The notes: generated from the letters alone by a model not told the origin. A DNA stretch of 64,000 nucleotides from Sphaerisporangium krabiense (GCF_014200435.1 NZ_JACHBR010000001.1:2728001-2792000), one strand, 5' to 3'; positions 19,711 to 31,217 are shown, numbered from the stretch's first letter. Made by a program: numbers and translations.

Positions 19711-20802
19711 ATGCAGGTGATCGACTGGGATCTTGCCGTTTCGACCGGCGTCCGCCTCGTCCGCCCGGGCCCTCAGGTCAGCCGCGAGGAGGCCAGGCAC
19801 GCCGTCAGTGAGCTCCGGCGGCTGTCGCGTGAGGCCGAGGGCCACGTTCAGGAGTTCGCCCGCATCGACGGCGCGGCCGAACCGGAGGCCGCGACCATCG
19901 TGGACCGCCCGGGGTGGATCCGCGCCAACGTCGACGGGTTCCGCGTCGTGCTCGAGCCTTTGACCGAGCGCATGAACGCCCGCCGCTCCCAGATCCCCGC
20001 GATCGTCGGCGCGGTCGGCTCGCGGGTGACCGGCGTCGAGGTCGGGGCGGTGCTCGCCTTCCTGGCCACGCGCGTGCTCGGCCAGTACGAGCTGTTCCTC
20101 CCACCGGACCCGAGCGGCCGCGCCCCCACGGGCCGGCTCACGCTCGTCGCCCCCAACATCGTCAACACCGAGCGTGAGCTCGGCGTGAACCCTCGCGACT
20201 TCCGCCTCTGGGTCTGCCTCCACGAGGAGACCCACCGGGTGCAGTTCACGGGCGTGTCGTGGCTGCGCGAGTACGTCCGGTCGCAGATGACCGAGTTCCT
20301 GCTCGCCTCCGACCTCGATCTCGGCACCCTGCTCGACCGCATGCGCGCCGCGTCCGACGCCGTCGCCGACGCCATCAAGGGCGGCGAGGGCAACCTGATC
20401 GACGCCATCCAGACCCCCGAGCAGAAGGAGATCCTCGACCGGCTGACCGCCGTGATGACGCTGGTCGAGGGGCACGGCGACTACGTCATGGACGCCGTAG
20501 GGCCCGCGGTGGTGCCATCGGTGGCCGAGATCCGGTCCCGGTTCCAGCACCGGCGCGAGGGCGGCTCCCGCTTCGACAAGACGCTGAGGCGTCTGCTCGG
20601 CATCGACCTCAAGATGAAGCAGTACGCCGAGGGCGCGGCGTTCGTCCGCAAGGTCGTCGCCGAGGCGGGCATCGACGGGTTCAACCGCGTGTGGGGCTCG
20701 CCCGCCACGCTGCCCACCCATGCCGAGATCCGCGAGCCCGAGCGGTGGATCTCGCGCGTGCTCCACGCGCCCGAGCTGCCCGCCGCCAACGGGCACATCT
20801 GA
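19711..20802 (+). CDS. DUF2342 zinc-dependent metalloprotease-like protein
   Basis: A 363-residue protein of the DUF2342 family, often labelled coenzyme-F420-biosynthesis-associated. The HExxH-type motif is in CLHEETHRVQF (about residue 170), with a further EGHGDYVMD later in the sequence, giving a plausible zinc site. It is cytosolic and its substrate is unproven. ATG 19711 is chosen because TACGGT (19698-19703) is a -10 box exactly 7 nt upstream, indicating a leaderless mRNA; GTG 19702 would lie inside that box. It sits between dacB and tilS, a conserved actinobacterial arrangement. Confidence 0.9.
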   Translation: MQVIDWDLAVSTGVRLVRPGPQVSREEARHAVSELRRLSREAEGHVQEFARIDGAAEPEAATIVDRPGWIRANVDGFRVVLEPLTERMNARRSQIPAIVGAVGSRVTGVEVGAVLAFLATRVLGQYELFLPPDPSGRAPTGRLTLVAPNIVNTERELGVNPRDFRLWVCLHEETHRVQFTGVSWLREYVRSQMTEFLLASDLDLGTLLDRMRAASDAVADAIKGGEGNLIDAIQTPEQKEILDRLTAVMTLVEGHGDYVMDAVGPAVVPSVAEIRSRFQHRREGGSRFDKTLRRLLGIDLKMKQYAEGAAFVRKVVAEAGIDGFNRVWGSPATLPTHAEIREPERWISRVLHAPELPAANGHI

Positions 20803-20855
20803 CCTTCCGCGGGCGGCGGTGATCCGGCGGCCCCGCACGCCGCCAGACTAGGAAC

Positions 20856-21842
20856 ATGGGGCCTCATCCCGCCGTCGCGGAGATCCGCCGCGCCGTACGC
20901 CTGTCGCTCGCCGGCCTGCCGTCCGGCGCCCTGGTGCTGGCCGCGTGCAGCGGCGGGGCCGACTCGCTCGCGCTCGCGGCGTGCCTGGGTTTCGCCGCGC
21001 CGCGCATGGGGCTGCGCGCGGGGCTCCTCACCGTGGACCACGGCCTGCAGGAGGGCTCCGCGCGGCGCGCCCGCGAGGTCGCGGAGCTGGCCGCCTCGCT
21101 CGGCCTCGAGCCGGCCGAGGCGCTCACGGTCACCGTCGGCCGCGCGGGCGGCCCCGAGGCGGCGGCGCGCGAGGCCAGGTACGAGGCGCTGACGCGCGCC
21201 GCCGACCGGCTCGGCGCCGCCACGGTGCTGCTCGGCCACACGCGTGACGACCAGGCCGAGACCGTGCTGCTGCGGCTGTCACGGGGGAGCGGCACGCGCT
21301 CGCTCGCCGGGATGCCCGCGGCGGCGGGGCTCTACCGCAGGCCGCTGCTCGGCGTCGGCCGCCGCGCGACCCGGGCGGCCTGCGACGCGCTCGGCCTGTC
21401 CCCGTGGGAGGACCCGCACAACGCCGACGCCGCCTACGCCCGCGCGCGGGTCCGGCACGACGTGCTGCCGGTGCTGGAGCGGGCGCTCGGGCCCGGCGTC
21501 ACCGAGGCGCTCGCCCGGACGGCGAGCCTGTGCAGGGACGACGCCGACGCGCTCGACGCCTGGGCCGAGGAGGCGTACGCGGCGTGCGCGCGGGTCACCG
21601 GCGCCGGCGTCGAGCTGGACGTGGGCGGTGTCGAGGACCTGCCAGGGGCGGTGCGCCGCCGGGTGATCCAGCGGGCGGGGCTGGCGGCGGGGGCGACGGC
21701 GTCGGCGCTGGCCGCCGTGCACATCGCGGAGGTGGACCGGCTGGTCACGCAGTGGCGCGGCCAGCGCGTCGTGGAGCTGCCCGGGGGGGTCGGAGTGGTC
21801 CGGCGGTATGGCACCCTGGTGTTCGCCAGCACCCTCTTGTGA
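20856..21842 (+). CDS. tilS: tRNA(Ile)-lysidine synthase
   Basis: A 328-residue N-type ATP pyrophosphatase. The PP-loop [10 protein letters not shown] (about residues 32-41) binds ATP, and [16 protein letters not shown] and [16 protein letters not shown] are family motifs. It attaches lysine to C34 of tRNA-Ile(CAU) so that it reads AUA. It is shorter than E. coli TilS (about 430) because the C-terminal TilS_C domain is absent, as usual in actinobacteria. It precedes hpt by 13 nt, a conserved pair. Confidence 0.95.
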   Translation: MGPHPAVAEIRRAVRLSLAGLPSGALVLAACSGGADSLALAACLGFAAPRMGLRAGLLTVDHGLQEGSARRAREVAELAASLGLEPAEALTVTVGRAGGPEAAAREARYEALTRAADRLGAATVLLGHTRDDQAETVLLRLSRGSGTRSLAGMPAAAGLYRRPLLGVGRRATRAACDALGLSPWEDPHNADAAYARARVRHDVLPVLERALGPGVTEALARTASLCRDDADALDAWAEEAYAACARVTGAGVELDVGGVEDLPGAVRRRVIQRAGLAAGATASALAAVHIAEVDRLVTQWRGQRVVELPGGVGVVRRYGTLVFASTLL

Positions 21843-21855
21843 AGGAAAACCCCTG

Positions 21856-22413
21856 GTGGACGCAGCCGACATGGGCACGGACCTTGAAAAGGTCCTCATT
21901 TCCGAGGAAGAACTTCAGGCGAAGGTCAAGGAGCTAGCCGGCAAGATCGACGCGGACTACGCGGGCAAGGAGCTTCTGATCGTCGGGGTGCTCAAGGGGG
22001 CGGTCATGGTCATGGCCGATCTGGCGCGCGCGCTGCACATCGACGTCCAGATGGACTGGATGGCCGTGTCCTCCTACGGCGCGGGCACCAAGTCCTCGGG
22101 CGTCGTCCGCACGCTGAAGGACCTCGACACCGACATCGCCGGGCGGCACGTCCTGGTGGTGGAGGACATCATCGACTCCGGGCTGACGTTGTCGTGGCTG
22201 GTGCACAACCTGCGCTCGCGCAACCCCGCGTCGGTCGAGATATGCACGCTGCTCCGCAAGCCGGACGCGGTGAAGGTGCCGATCGACGTCAAGTACGTCG
22301 GCTTCGACATCCCCAACGAGTTCGTGATCGGGTACGGCCTGGACTACGCCGAGCGGTACCGCAATCTGCCGTTCATCGGCACGCTCGCGCGGCATGTCTA
22401 CGGTGGCGAGTAA
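21856..22413 (+). CDS. hpt: Hypoxanthine phosphoribosyltransferase
   Basis: A 185-residue type I PRTase. The PRPP motif is in HVLVVEDIIDSGLTLSWL and the purine/flexible-loop part in MDWMAVSSYGAGTKSSG. It salvages hypoxanthine and guanine to IMP and GMP. GTG 21856 is chosen because GAAGGAAA (21841-21848) is ideally spaced and the length fits; ATG 21871 is a weaker option. It is translated right after tilS, as in most actinobacteria. Confidence 0.96.
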   Translation: MDAADMGTDLEKVLISEEELQAKVKELAGKIDADYAGKELLIVGVLKGAVMVMADLARALHIDVQMDWMAVSSYGAGTKSSGVVRTLKDLDTDIAGRHVLVVEDIIDSGLTLSWLVHNLRSRNPASVEICTLLRKPDAVKVPIDVKYVGFDIPNEFVIGYGLDYAERYRNLPFIGTLARHVYGGE

Positions 22414-22687
22414 GCCCTGAGCGAATTTCCGGGCCCGCAACCGGAGAGTCGGCCCCTTATTGGGACTCGTCGTGGGGAACACCGGGCGGCCTGACGTACG
22501 TTGGTAGGACAAAGCCGGTGTCGCCGGAGCAGTGACCCTGCGCGGCGCCCCGGTGTACCTTCGGATGTCTCGGAGGGATCATCCCTTCGGGTCGTCAGTA
22601 GGAGCGGTTGGATGCCGCTAACCCCGGGTCCGCCCGGGGGCCAGGCCGTGTTCAGGAAGGGACGGGCCCGCAGGGGTTCCGCATCGG

Positions 22688-24703
<2,016 letters not shown>

Positions 24704-24706
24704 CGG

Positions 24707-25294
24707 GTGAGCGTGGAACCATTGAAGGTCGACTCGGACCGGATCGAGAAGGCCGTTCGCGAGATCCTTCTCGCGATCGGCGAGGATCCGGACCGGGACG
24801 GCCTTCTCGACACCCCGGCCCGGGTCGCCCGCGCGTACGCCGAGCAGTTCGCCGGCCTCGGGCAGTCCCCCGAGGACGTGCTGACGACGATCTTCGACGC
24901 CGACCACGACGAGATGGTGCTCGTCAAGGACATCGAGGTCTTCTCGACCTGCGAGCACCACCTCGTGCCGTTCCACGGCGTCGCGCACGTCGGTTACGTC
25001 CCGAACGACAAGGGGCAGATCACCGGCCTGTCCAAGCTGGCCAGGCTCGTGGACGTCTACGCCCGGCGCCCCCAGGTCCAGGAGCGCATGACCTCCCAGA
25101 TCGCCGACGCGCTGATGGACGTCCTCGCCCCTCGGGGGGTCATCGTGGTCATCGAGGCCGAACACCTGTGCATGACCATGCGGGGCGTGCGCAAGCCGGG
25201 CGCCAAGACCATCACCTCGGCCGTGCGCGGCGACTTCCGCGACAGCGACAAGACGCGCGCCGAGGCCATGGCGCTCATCCTCGGCCACCGCTGA
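24707..25294 (+). CDS. folE: GTP cyclohydrolase I
   Basis: A 195-residue enzyme forming 7,8-dihydroneopterin triphosphate from GTP, the entry to folate. Zinc ligands Cys82, His85 ([11 protein letters not shown]) and Cys155 ([11 protein letters not shown]) are intact. GTG 24707 lies 3 nt after the ftsH stop, so translation is coupled to ftsH. Length and sequence are those of the homodecameric FolE1 family. Confidence 0.97.
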   Translation: MSVEPLKVDSDRIEKAVREILLAIGEDPDRDGLLDTPARVARAYAEQFAGLGQSPEDVLTTIFDADHDEMVLVKDIEVFSTCEHHLVPFHGVAHVGYVPNDKGQITGLSKLARLVDVYARRPQVQERMTSQIADALMDVLAPRGVIVVIEAEHLCMTMRGVRKPGAKTITSAVRGDFRDSDKTRAEAMALILGHR

Positions 25295-25449
25295 CGAGCC
25301 GTCCGGGTGCCCGGTCGCGCGAAATCGCCGGTCGACCTGTGCCGGGTTTTGCCGGATATGAGATCTCACGCGCAAGTCGGGCTGATTCGTTATCCACAAC
25401 CCGGACCCATGGCGCAGATCGTCATCGGCAACCGCCTAGGCTGGACGCC

Positions 25450-26301
25450 ATGACCACATGGACGGTGCCGGGCCTGCCCGATCCGGGGCGCTGCCTGGTG
25501 ATGGGCGTGGTCAACGTCACCCCCGATTCCTTCTCCGACGGCGGCCAGTGGTTCGACCCCGAGGTCGCGGTGCGCCACGGCCTCGACCTGGTCGCCCAGG
25601 GCGCCGACATCGTCGACGTCGGCGGCGAGTCCACCCGGCCGGGCGCCGCGCGGGTCTCGCTGGACGAGGAGCTGCGCCGCGTCGTGCCGGTGATCCGCGC
25701 CCTGGCCGGGCAGGGCGTGGTCGTCAGCGTCGACACGATGCGGGCCGAGGTGGCCGAGGCCGCGGTGGCCGCGGGCGCCCGCCTGGTCAACGACGTGAGC
25801 GGCGGCCTGGCCGACCCGGCGATGTCCCGCCTCGTGGCGGCCTCCGGGGTGCCCTACGTCGTCATGCACTGGCGCGGCCATAGCCACGACATGGACACGC
25901 GCGCGATGTACTCCGACGTGGTCGGCGAGGTCACCGAGGAGCTGCGCAAACGGGTCGACGCGGTCCTGGCCGAGGGCGTCGCGGAGAACCAGATCATCAT
26001 CGATCCCGGCCTGGGCTTCGCCAAGAAGGCGGAGCACGACTGGTCCCTGCTCGCGAACATCGGCGAGCTGAACCGGCTGGGCTACCCGATCATCATCGGC
26101 GCGTCGCGCAAGCGCTTCCTGGGCCGCCTGCTGGCCGGCCCGGACGGCACGCCGAGGCCGTTCAGCGGCAGCGACGACGCCACTCTGGCCGTCACGGCGC
26201 TCGCCGCCCAGGCCGGCGCCTGGTGCGTCCGCGTTCACCATGTGCGTCCCAACGCCGACGCCGTCCGCGTCGCTGCGGCCTGGAAGGGCGGGAGACGATG
26301 A
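25450..26301 (+). CDS. folP: Dihydropteroate synthase
   Basis: A 283-residue TIM barrel that condenses pABA with dihydropterin pyrophosphate, the sulfonamide target. Signatures are MGVVNVTPDSFSDGG, DVGGESTRPGA, VSVDTMRAEVA, NDVSGG, DPGLGFAKK and GASRKRFLG. TAGGCT (25437-25442) is a -10 box 7 nt before ATG 25450, so this gene has its own probably leaderless promoter inside the fol block. It overlaps the next gene by 4 nt (ATGA). Confidence 0.97.
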   Translation: MTTWTVPGLPDPGRCLVMGVVNVTPDSFSDGGQWFDPEVAVRHGLDLVAQGADIVDVGGESTRPGAARVSLDEELRRVVPVIRALAGQGVVVSVDTMRAEVAEAAVAAGARLVNDVSGGLADPAMSRLVAASGVPYVVMHWRGHSHDMDTRAMYSDVVGEVTEELRKRVDAVLAEGVAENQIIIDPGLGFAKKAEHDWSLLANIGELNRLGYPIIIGASRKRFLGRLLAGPDGTPRPFSGSDDATLAVTALAAQAGAWCVRVHHVRPNADAVRVAAAWKGGRR

Positions 26302-26735
26302 GCACCACAGCCGCGGAGATCGAGAAGCTCAACGAGGCGTTCTACACCGCCATCGAGAGCGGCGACCTGGACCGCATGACCGAGATCTGGGCCGAGGACG
26401 AGAACGGCCGGGTGGCGATGTGCGTCCACCCCGGCTGGTCGATGGTCACCGGCAGGGCCGAGGTGCTGCGCTCCTGGGCGCTGATCATGGCCAACACCAC
26501 CTACATCCAGTTCGTGCTGACCGACGTCCGCACCACCGTCGCGGGCGACGTCGCCGTGCTGACCTGCGCCGAGAACATCCTCACCGCCGCGGACACCGAG
26601 GACGCCACCTTCGCCGCCGGCCGCGTGGTCGCGACGAGCACTTTCATCCGCACCCCCGCGGGCTGGCGCCTCTGGCTGTACCACGGTTCCCCCGTCCTGC
26701 AGGCCGATGACGACGACGAGCAGGCGGATGAATGA
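26298..26735 (+). CDS. NTF2-like (SnoaL_3) protein
   Basis: A 145-residue alpha+beta cone protein. The pattern EIEKLNEAFYTAIESGDLDR, MTEIWAEDE, HPGWSMVTGRAEVLRSW and GWRLWLYHGSP is typical of the SnoaL_3 clan. It overlaps the folP stop and lies upstream of folB, a position such genes keep across actinobacteria, which suggests a folate-related or housekeeping role. No catalytic residues can be assigned. It ends in an acidic tail. Confidence 0.88.
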   Translation: MSTTAAEIEKLNEAFYTAIESGDLDRMTEIWAEDENGRVAMCVHPGWSMVTGRAEVLRSWALIMANTTYIQFVLTDVRTTVAGDVAVLTCAENILTAADTEDATFAAGRVVATSTFIRTPAGWRLWLYHGSPVLQADDDDEQADE

Positions 26736-26844
26736 CCGCTGCCCGCCTCCGCGCGCACGTGGTGAGGTTCGAGCACGTCCCGGGCCTGGTTAGCGTGGTA
26801 GCTGCTCCGGAGGTTCCGGGGCGCGTCGGAACGGGAGCGGTTCG

Positions 26845-27213
26845 ATGAGTGGGGACGACACGATCAGCCTCGTGGGGCTGCGTGCGCGGGGCAGGCACGG
26901 CTGCCTGCCCGCCGAGCGCGAGCTCGGCCAGGAGTTCGTGGTGGACGTCACGCTGTTCCTGGACACCGCCCCCGCGGCCGCCGCCGACGACCTGTCCAAG
27001 ACCGTCGACTACGGCGAGCTGGCCCTCCGGCTGGCCGCCATCGTCGAGGGGGAGCCGGTCGACCTCATCGAGACCCTGGCCGAGCGCCTGGCGGACGCGT
27101 GCCTGGCGAGCGGGCCGGTCGAGGCGGCCGAGGTCAGCGTGCACAAGCCCGCGGCGCCGATCCCGCTCCCGTTCGGCGACGTGGTCGTGACGATCAGGAG
27201 GATGCGCGGATGA
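26845..27213 (+). CDS. folB: Dihydroneopterin aldolase
   Basis: A 122-residue enzyme converting dihydroneopterin to 6-hydroxymethyl-dihydropterin and glycolaldehyde. It shows ISLVGLRARGRHGCLPAERE (the GxHG pterin motif), VDYGEL and the catalytic-lysine region SVHKPAAPIP. GGGAGCGG lies upstream of ATG 26845, and TAGCGT and TAGCT boxes lie about 50 nt further up. It overlaps folK by 4 nt. Confidence 0.96.
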   Translation: MSGDDTISLVGLRARGRHGCLPAERELGQEFVVDVTLFLDTAPAAAADDLSKTVDYGELALRLAAIVEGEPVDLIETLAERLADACLASGPVEAAEVSVHKPAAPIPLPFGDVVVTIRRMRG

Positions 27214-27716
27214 AGGTGGTCTTGGCGCTCGGCAGCAACGTCGGCCGCCGCTTCGACACGCTTCAGGGCGCCATCGACGCGCTGTTCGACGCCCCCGGGC
27301 TCGAGTTCGCGGCGGTGTCCCCGGTGTACGAGACCGACCCGGTCGGAGGTCCGCCGGACCAGCGCCCCTATCTCAACGCCGTGGTGATCGCGAACACCAT
27401 GACGCTCGGCCCGAAGGCGCTCCTGGAGCGCGCGCTCGGCGTGGAGAGCGCGTTCGGCCGGGTGCGCACCGAGCCGTGGGGCCCGCGCACGCTGGACGTC
27501 GATCTGATCATGGTCGGCGACCTGCTCTCCGACGACCCCGAGCTGACGCTCCCGCATCCCCTGGCCCACGAGCGGGCGTTCGTCCTGGTGCCATGGTCCC
27601 AGGCCGATCCCGGGGCGGTGCTGCCCGGCCGCGGCTCGGTGGCCGGGCTGCTCGCCGACCTCGACCAGGGGGGCGTGCGCCTGCGCGCCGACCTGGCGCT
27701 CCAGCCGCCCAGCTGA
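27210..27716 (+). CDS. folK: Hydroxymethyl-dihydropterin pyrophosphokinase (HPPK)
   Basis: A 168-residue kinase that pyrophosphorylates 6-hydroxymethyl-dihydropterin, feeding FolP. It shows VLALGSNVGRR, SPVYETDPVGGPPDQ, the RTEPWGPRTLDVDLI signature (ATP and two Mg ions bound by the DxD) and LPHPLAHERAFVL. It is translationally coupled to folB (ATGA) and completes the pterin branch of folate synthesis. Confidence 0.97.
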   Translation: MKVVLALGSNVGRRFDTLQGAIDALFDAPGLEFAAVSPVYETDPVGGPPDQRPYLNAVVIANTMTLGPKALLERALGVESAFGRVRTEPWGPRTLDVDLIMVGDLLSDDPELTLPHPLAHERAFVLVPWSQADPGAVLPGRGSVAGLLADLDQGGVRLRADLALQPPS

Positions 27717-27862
27717 CCGCCCCCACCCCCCGCGTGGCCGTGTCCGGAATAGGTCTCGCCACGATGGGCTTTACTCTCACGATGACGCCGCCGGAGCCGT
27801 CCGCCGGGGGCCTCGCACGTGAAGGAGGCCGGGGTGCCGGTGGCAACGATGAGGAGGATCAC

Positions 27863-28321
27863 GTGAGACCGAGCCGTCCCGGCGTGCTCGTCGTGCTGGT
27901 GGTCGCGTTCGCCCTGGTGACGTGGCTCGTGCTGCGGCAGGTCTACTCGCGGCTGCCGACCGTCCCGTGGACGGCCATCCCCACGGTGCTCCTGCTCGCC
28001 GTCGGCGAGGCGTACAGCGGATGGATGACCCGCGCGCGCATCGAGCGCAAACCCGACACCAAGCCGGTGGAGCCGCTCGCGGTGGCCCGGCTGGCCGCCC
28101 TGGCCAAGGCGTCGGCGTACGTGGGGGCGGCCTGCGCCGGGGTCTTCGCGGGCTTCGTGTTCTACGTCCTGCCGTTGCTGGACCAGGACACCCCCCGGCG
28201 CGACTTCTTCCTGGCCGGCGGCTCGCTGATCTCCTGCGTCGTGCTGGTCTGCGCGGCCCTGTTCCTCGAACACTGCTGCCGCGTGCCGAAGGGTCCCGAG
28301 GACGACGAGAAGCGTTCCTGA
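27863..28321 (+). CDS. DUF3180 membrane protein
   Basis: A 152-residue integral membrane protein from GTG 27863 after GAGGAGGA. Four hydrophobic stretches are visible (about 8-25, 36-52, 82-102 and 115-135). EAYSGWMTRARIERKPDTKPVEPL is the conserved central part of DUF3180. The family almost always follows folK in actinobacteria. Its function is unknown; export or uptake linked to pterins is only a guess. Confidence 0.9.
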   Translation: MRPSRPGVLVVLVVAFALVTWLVLRQVYSRLPTVPWTAIPTVLLLAVGEAYSGWMTRARIERKPDTKPVEPLAVARLAALAKASAYVGAACAGVFAGFVFYVLPLLDQDTPRRDFFLAGGSLISCVVLVCAALFLEHCCRVPKGPEDDEKRS

Positions 28322-28335
28322 GCCCGGACATGCGA

Positions 28336-28363
28336 CGGGGCCCGGTCCGACCGCCGGGCCCCG
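28336..28363 (+). terminator. Terminator after folK/DUF3180
   Basis: CGGGGCCCGG (28336-28345) and CCGGGCCCCG (28354-28363) form a perfect 10-bp stem with an 8-nt loop, 15 nt after the DUF3180 stop. It ends the fol operon and may also work for the convergent nuoD operon. Confidence 0.75.
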
Positions 28364-28473
28364 CCACCGCAAGGAGTCACCCTTGTCTCTTCCACCCTGT
28401 CCCTTTACGCACAGGTCTTCTGCGCCACAGCGGGACGTCTAAACCTGCGATTCGCGCCGGGCCTGGTGAACGG

Positions 28474-29655
28474 TCACTTGTCGATGTCGCCGACGACGAA
28501 GAACATCGACCCGAGGATGGCCACCATGTCGGCGATGAGGTGCCCCGGCAGCATCTCTCTGAGCACCTGCACGTTGTTGTAGGAGGCGCTGCGCAGTTTG
28601 AGCCGCCACGGCGTCTTCTCGCCGCGTGACACCAGGTAGTAGCCGTTGAGCCCGAGCGGGCTCTCGGTCCAGGCGTAGGTGTGGCCCTCGGGCACCTTGA
28701 GCACCTTGGGCAGCCGCTGGTTGATCGGTCCCGGCGGCAGCGACCGCAGCCGGTCGACGCAGGCGTCGGCCAGGTCGAGGGAGTGCTTGACCTGGTCGAG
28801 CAGCACCTCGAAGCGGGCGTGGCAGTCGCCGGCCGTGCGCGTGGCCACCTTCACGGGCAGCTCGCCGTAGGCCAGGTAGGGCTCGTCGCGGCGCAGGTCC
28901 AGGTCCACGCCCGAGGCGCGGGCGATCGGCCCGCTCACCCCGTACTGCAGGATCGTCTCGCGGTCGAGCACGCCGACGCCGCGGGTGCGCGCGAGGAAGA
29001 TCTCGTTGCCGTAGATCAGGTTCTCGATGTCGGACAGCCGCCCGCGCGTGTCGCCGACCGTCGCGGCGACCCGGTCCAGCCACCCGTACGGCAGATCCTC
29101 CTTGAGCCCGCCGACCCGGTTGAACATGTAGTGCATGCGGCCGCCGGAGATCTCCTCCATCACCGCCTGCAGCATCTCGCGCTCGCGGAAGGCGTAGAAG
29201 ATGGGCGTGATCGCGCCGAGCTCCAGGGGGTAGGAGCCGAGGAACATCAGGTGGTTGAGCACGCGGTTCAGCTCGGCGAGCAGCGTGCGCGCCCAGACCG
29301 CCCGCACCGGGACCTCCATGCCGAGCATGCGCTCGACGGCGAGCACGACGCCGAGCTCGTTGGCGAAGGCCGACAGCCAGTCGTGCCGGTTGGCCAGCAC
29401 GATGATCTGCCGGTAGTCGCGCACCTCGAACAGCTTCTCGGCGCCTCGGTGCATGTACCCGACGATCGGCTCCGCCGAGGCGATGCGCTCGCCGTCCACG
29501 GTGAGCCGGAGGCGCAGCACCCCGTGGGTCGAGGGGTGCTGGGGGCCGATGTTGAGGATCATGTCCTCGGTGGCGAGCTCCTTGGCCCCGGCGCCGATGC
29601 CCACGACCCGTTCGATGGGCCCTCCGGTGGCATGAGGTCCGGTCATGGACCCCAT
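28474..29655 (-). CDS. Orphan NADH-quinone oxidoreductase subunit D-like protein
   Basis: A 393-residue member of the complex I 49-kDa/NuoD family ([52 protein letters not shown]-equivalent region [11 protein letters not shown]). It lacks any nuo neighbours and lies 10 nt behind the Csd-like gene under a SAM riboswitch. Complex I NuoD helps form the quinone site with NuoB. A stand-alone copy cannot work alone, so it must either serve in a complex encoded elsewhere or have a new role. ATG 29655 is used; ATG 29646 is also in frame. Confidence 0.88.
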   Translation of the reverse strand: MGSMTGPHATGGPIERVVGIGAGAKELATEDMILNIGPQHPSTHGVLRLRLTVDGERIASAEPIVGYMHRGAEKLFEVRDYRQIIVLANRHDWLSAFANELGVVLAVERMLGMEVPVRAVWARTLLAELNRVLNHLMFLGSYPLELGAITPIFYAFREREMLQAVMEEISGGRMHYMFNRVGGLKEDLPYGWLDRVAATVGDTRGRLSDIENLIYGNEIFLARTRGVGVLDRETILQYGVSGPIARASGVDLDLRRDEPYLAYGELPVKVATRTAGDCHARFEVLLDQVKHSLDLADACVDRLRSLPPGPINQRLPKVLKVPEGHTYAWTESPLGLNGYYLVSRGEKTPWRLKLRSASYNNVQVLREMLPGHLIADMVAILGSMFFVVGDIDK

Positions 29656-29664
29656 GCTGTCATG

Positions 29665-31011
29665 TCACCGCCGGGAGACGAGATCCGACAGGGCGGCGAC
29701 CAGGCGGCGCACGTGCTCCTCGGTGGTGCCGATGCCGATGGAGGCCCGCACGGCGCCCGCGGTGCCGTCCGCGCACGTGCCCTCGTCGAGCCGGCCGGCC
29801 TCCTCGAGCAGGTGGCGGACGAAGGGGTGGGCGCAGAACCTGCCGTCGCGGACGCCGATGCCGTACTCCGACGACAGGGCCTCGGCGACCTCGCGCGCGC
29901 TCCAGCCGTCCACCACGAACGAGACGATGCCGACGCGCGGGTGCCCGGGGCCCCACAGCGAGAGCTCGTGCACGCCGCCGATCTTCGCGAGCCCCTCGCG
30001 CAGCAGGCCGATGAGGCGCTCCTCCTCCTTGATCAGGGAGGTCCAGCCGGTGGCGGACAGCGCGTCGCAGGCGGCGGCCAGCGCGACCGCGCCGAGGACG
30101 TTCGGGGTGCCGGCCTCGTGCCGCTGCTCGGCGTCGGGGCTCCACTCGGTGGCGAACGGCGCGTCCCCCGCCGTGCCTCCGTTGACGTTCCTGGACGCCC
30201 CGCCGCCGCGCAGGTACGGGTCGGCGGCGGCGAGCCAGTCGGCACGGCCGATCAGCGCGCCCGCGCCGAACGGGGCGTACAGCTTGTGCCCGGAGAAGGC
30301 GACGTAGTCCAGGTCGAGGGCGGTCAGGTTGAGCCTGCGGTGCGGGACGAGCTGGGCGGCGTCCACGAAGATCCGCGCGCCGTGCCGGTGCGCGATGTGC
30401 GCGAGCGCGGCGATCGGCCACAGCTCGCCGGTGACGTTGGAGGCGGCGGTCACGACGAGCAGCTTGGGCCCGTCGATCGCCGCGAGGGCCTCGTCGGCCG
30501 CGCGGACGGCCTCGCCGGGGAAGGCGGGCGGCGCGAGGCGCACGGCGTCGGCCCAGGGGAGCAGGGACGCGTGGTGCTCGGTCTCGAAGACCACGACGGT
30601 GGTGCCCTCGGGCAGGCACCGGGCCAGCAGGTTCGTCGCGTCGGTGGTGTTGCGGGTGAACACCACGGCGTCGCCGGGGCGGGCGCCCGCGAAGGCCCGG
30701 ACGGTGTGGCGGGCCTGCTCGTAGCGGGCGGTGGTGAGCTGGGAGGCGTACCCGGCGCCGCGGTGCACGCTGGAGTAGGCCGGGAGCGCGGCGGCGACGG
30801 CGGCGCTCACCGGCTCCAGACAGGGGGCGCTGGCGGCGTAGTCGAAGTTGGCGTACCGGACCAGCCTGCCGCCCTTGACGGGGACCTCCAGGTCGTCGCC
30901 GAGCACCGCGGGGACGCCGGGACGGGAGCGCGCGTCGAGCCGGGACTCGGAGTCGCCGGGGGGAACGGGGGACGAGCTGGAAGGGGTGGTCAGGTCGGTG
31001 ACGACGGACAA
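29665..31011 (-). CDS. Csd-like class V aminotransferase (cysteine desulfurase family)
   Basis: A 448-residue PLP enzyme. The N-terminal 45 residues are polar. NFDYAASAPCLEPVSAAV starts the fold, ETEHHASLLPW holds the His that stacks on PLP, VDAAQLVPHR holds the Asp, and FSGHKLYAPFGAG holds the Schiff-base lysine. FCAHPFVRHLL has a Cys in the C-terminal domain. Family members remove sulfur from cysteine or act on related amino acids; the substrate is unproven here. TTG 31011 is chosen for the perfectly spaced GAGGAGG. The SAM-IV leader ties it to sulfur/methionine metabolism. Confidence 0.9.
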   Translation of the reverse strand: MSVVTDLTTPSSSSPVPPGDSESRLDARSRPGVPAVLGDDLEVPVKGGRLVRYANFDYAASAPCLEPVSAAVAAALPAYSSVHRGAGYASQLTTARYEQARHTVRAFAGARPGDAVVFTRNTTDATNLLARCLPEGTTVVVFETEHHASLLPWADAVRLAPPAFPGEAVRAADEALAAIDGPKLLVVTAASNVTGELWPIAALAHIAHRHGARIFVDAAQLVPHRRLNLTALDLDYVAFSGHKLYAPFGAGALIGRADWLAAADPYLRGGGASRNVNGGTAGDAPFATEWSPDAEQRHEAGTPNVLGAVALAAACDALSATGWTSLIKEEERLIGLLREGLAKIGGVHELSLWGPGHPRVGIVSFVVDGWSAREVAEALSSEYGIGVRDGRFCAHPFVRHLLEEAGRLDEGTCADGTAGAVRASIGIGTTEEHVRRLVAALSDLVSRR

Positions 31012-31059
31012 CGCCGGCCTCCTCGGGTCAGGGGCCCCCGGTCATGGCGTTGAGATGAC

Positions 31060-31177
31060 GGAGCCCGCGCTTGCCTGGCACACCACGTGCCGGACCTGGT
31101 CTTCACCCGGGGCACCCCGCCGCGAGCGCGAGGGTTGCCGGCCAGCGAGCCGGGGCTTGGCGCTGGCACTCATGACC
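31060..31177 (-). promoter_or_regulatory. SAM-IV-type riboswitch
   Basis: On the minus strand the leader reads GGTCATGAGTGCCAGCG (from 31177), AAGCCCCGGCTCGCTGGCCG, GCAACCCTCGCG, then GGGGTGCCCCGGGTGAAGACC and, at the 3' end, GGCAAGCGCGGGCTC. These are the conserved core and pseudoknot blocks of the SAM-IV aptamer known from mycobacteria and streptomycetes. It ends about 48 nt before the Csd-like start codon. A GGGGGCCCC hairpin and the RBS follow, so control is probably over translation initiation. Confidence 0.85.
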
Positions 31178-31186
31178 TACACCGGG

Positions 31187-31217
31187 ACTATAACCCACGC
31201 CCCGGCCGTCCTCGCAA
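31187..31217 (-). promoter_or_regulatory. Promoter of the SAM-IV leader
   Basis: The minus strand has -10 TATAGT (31192-31187) and a possible -35 TTGCGA (31217-31212) with a 19-nt spacer. The predicted start near 31180 coincides with the 5' end of the aptamer. Confidence 0.55.
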
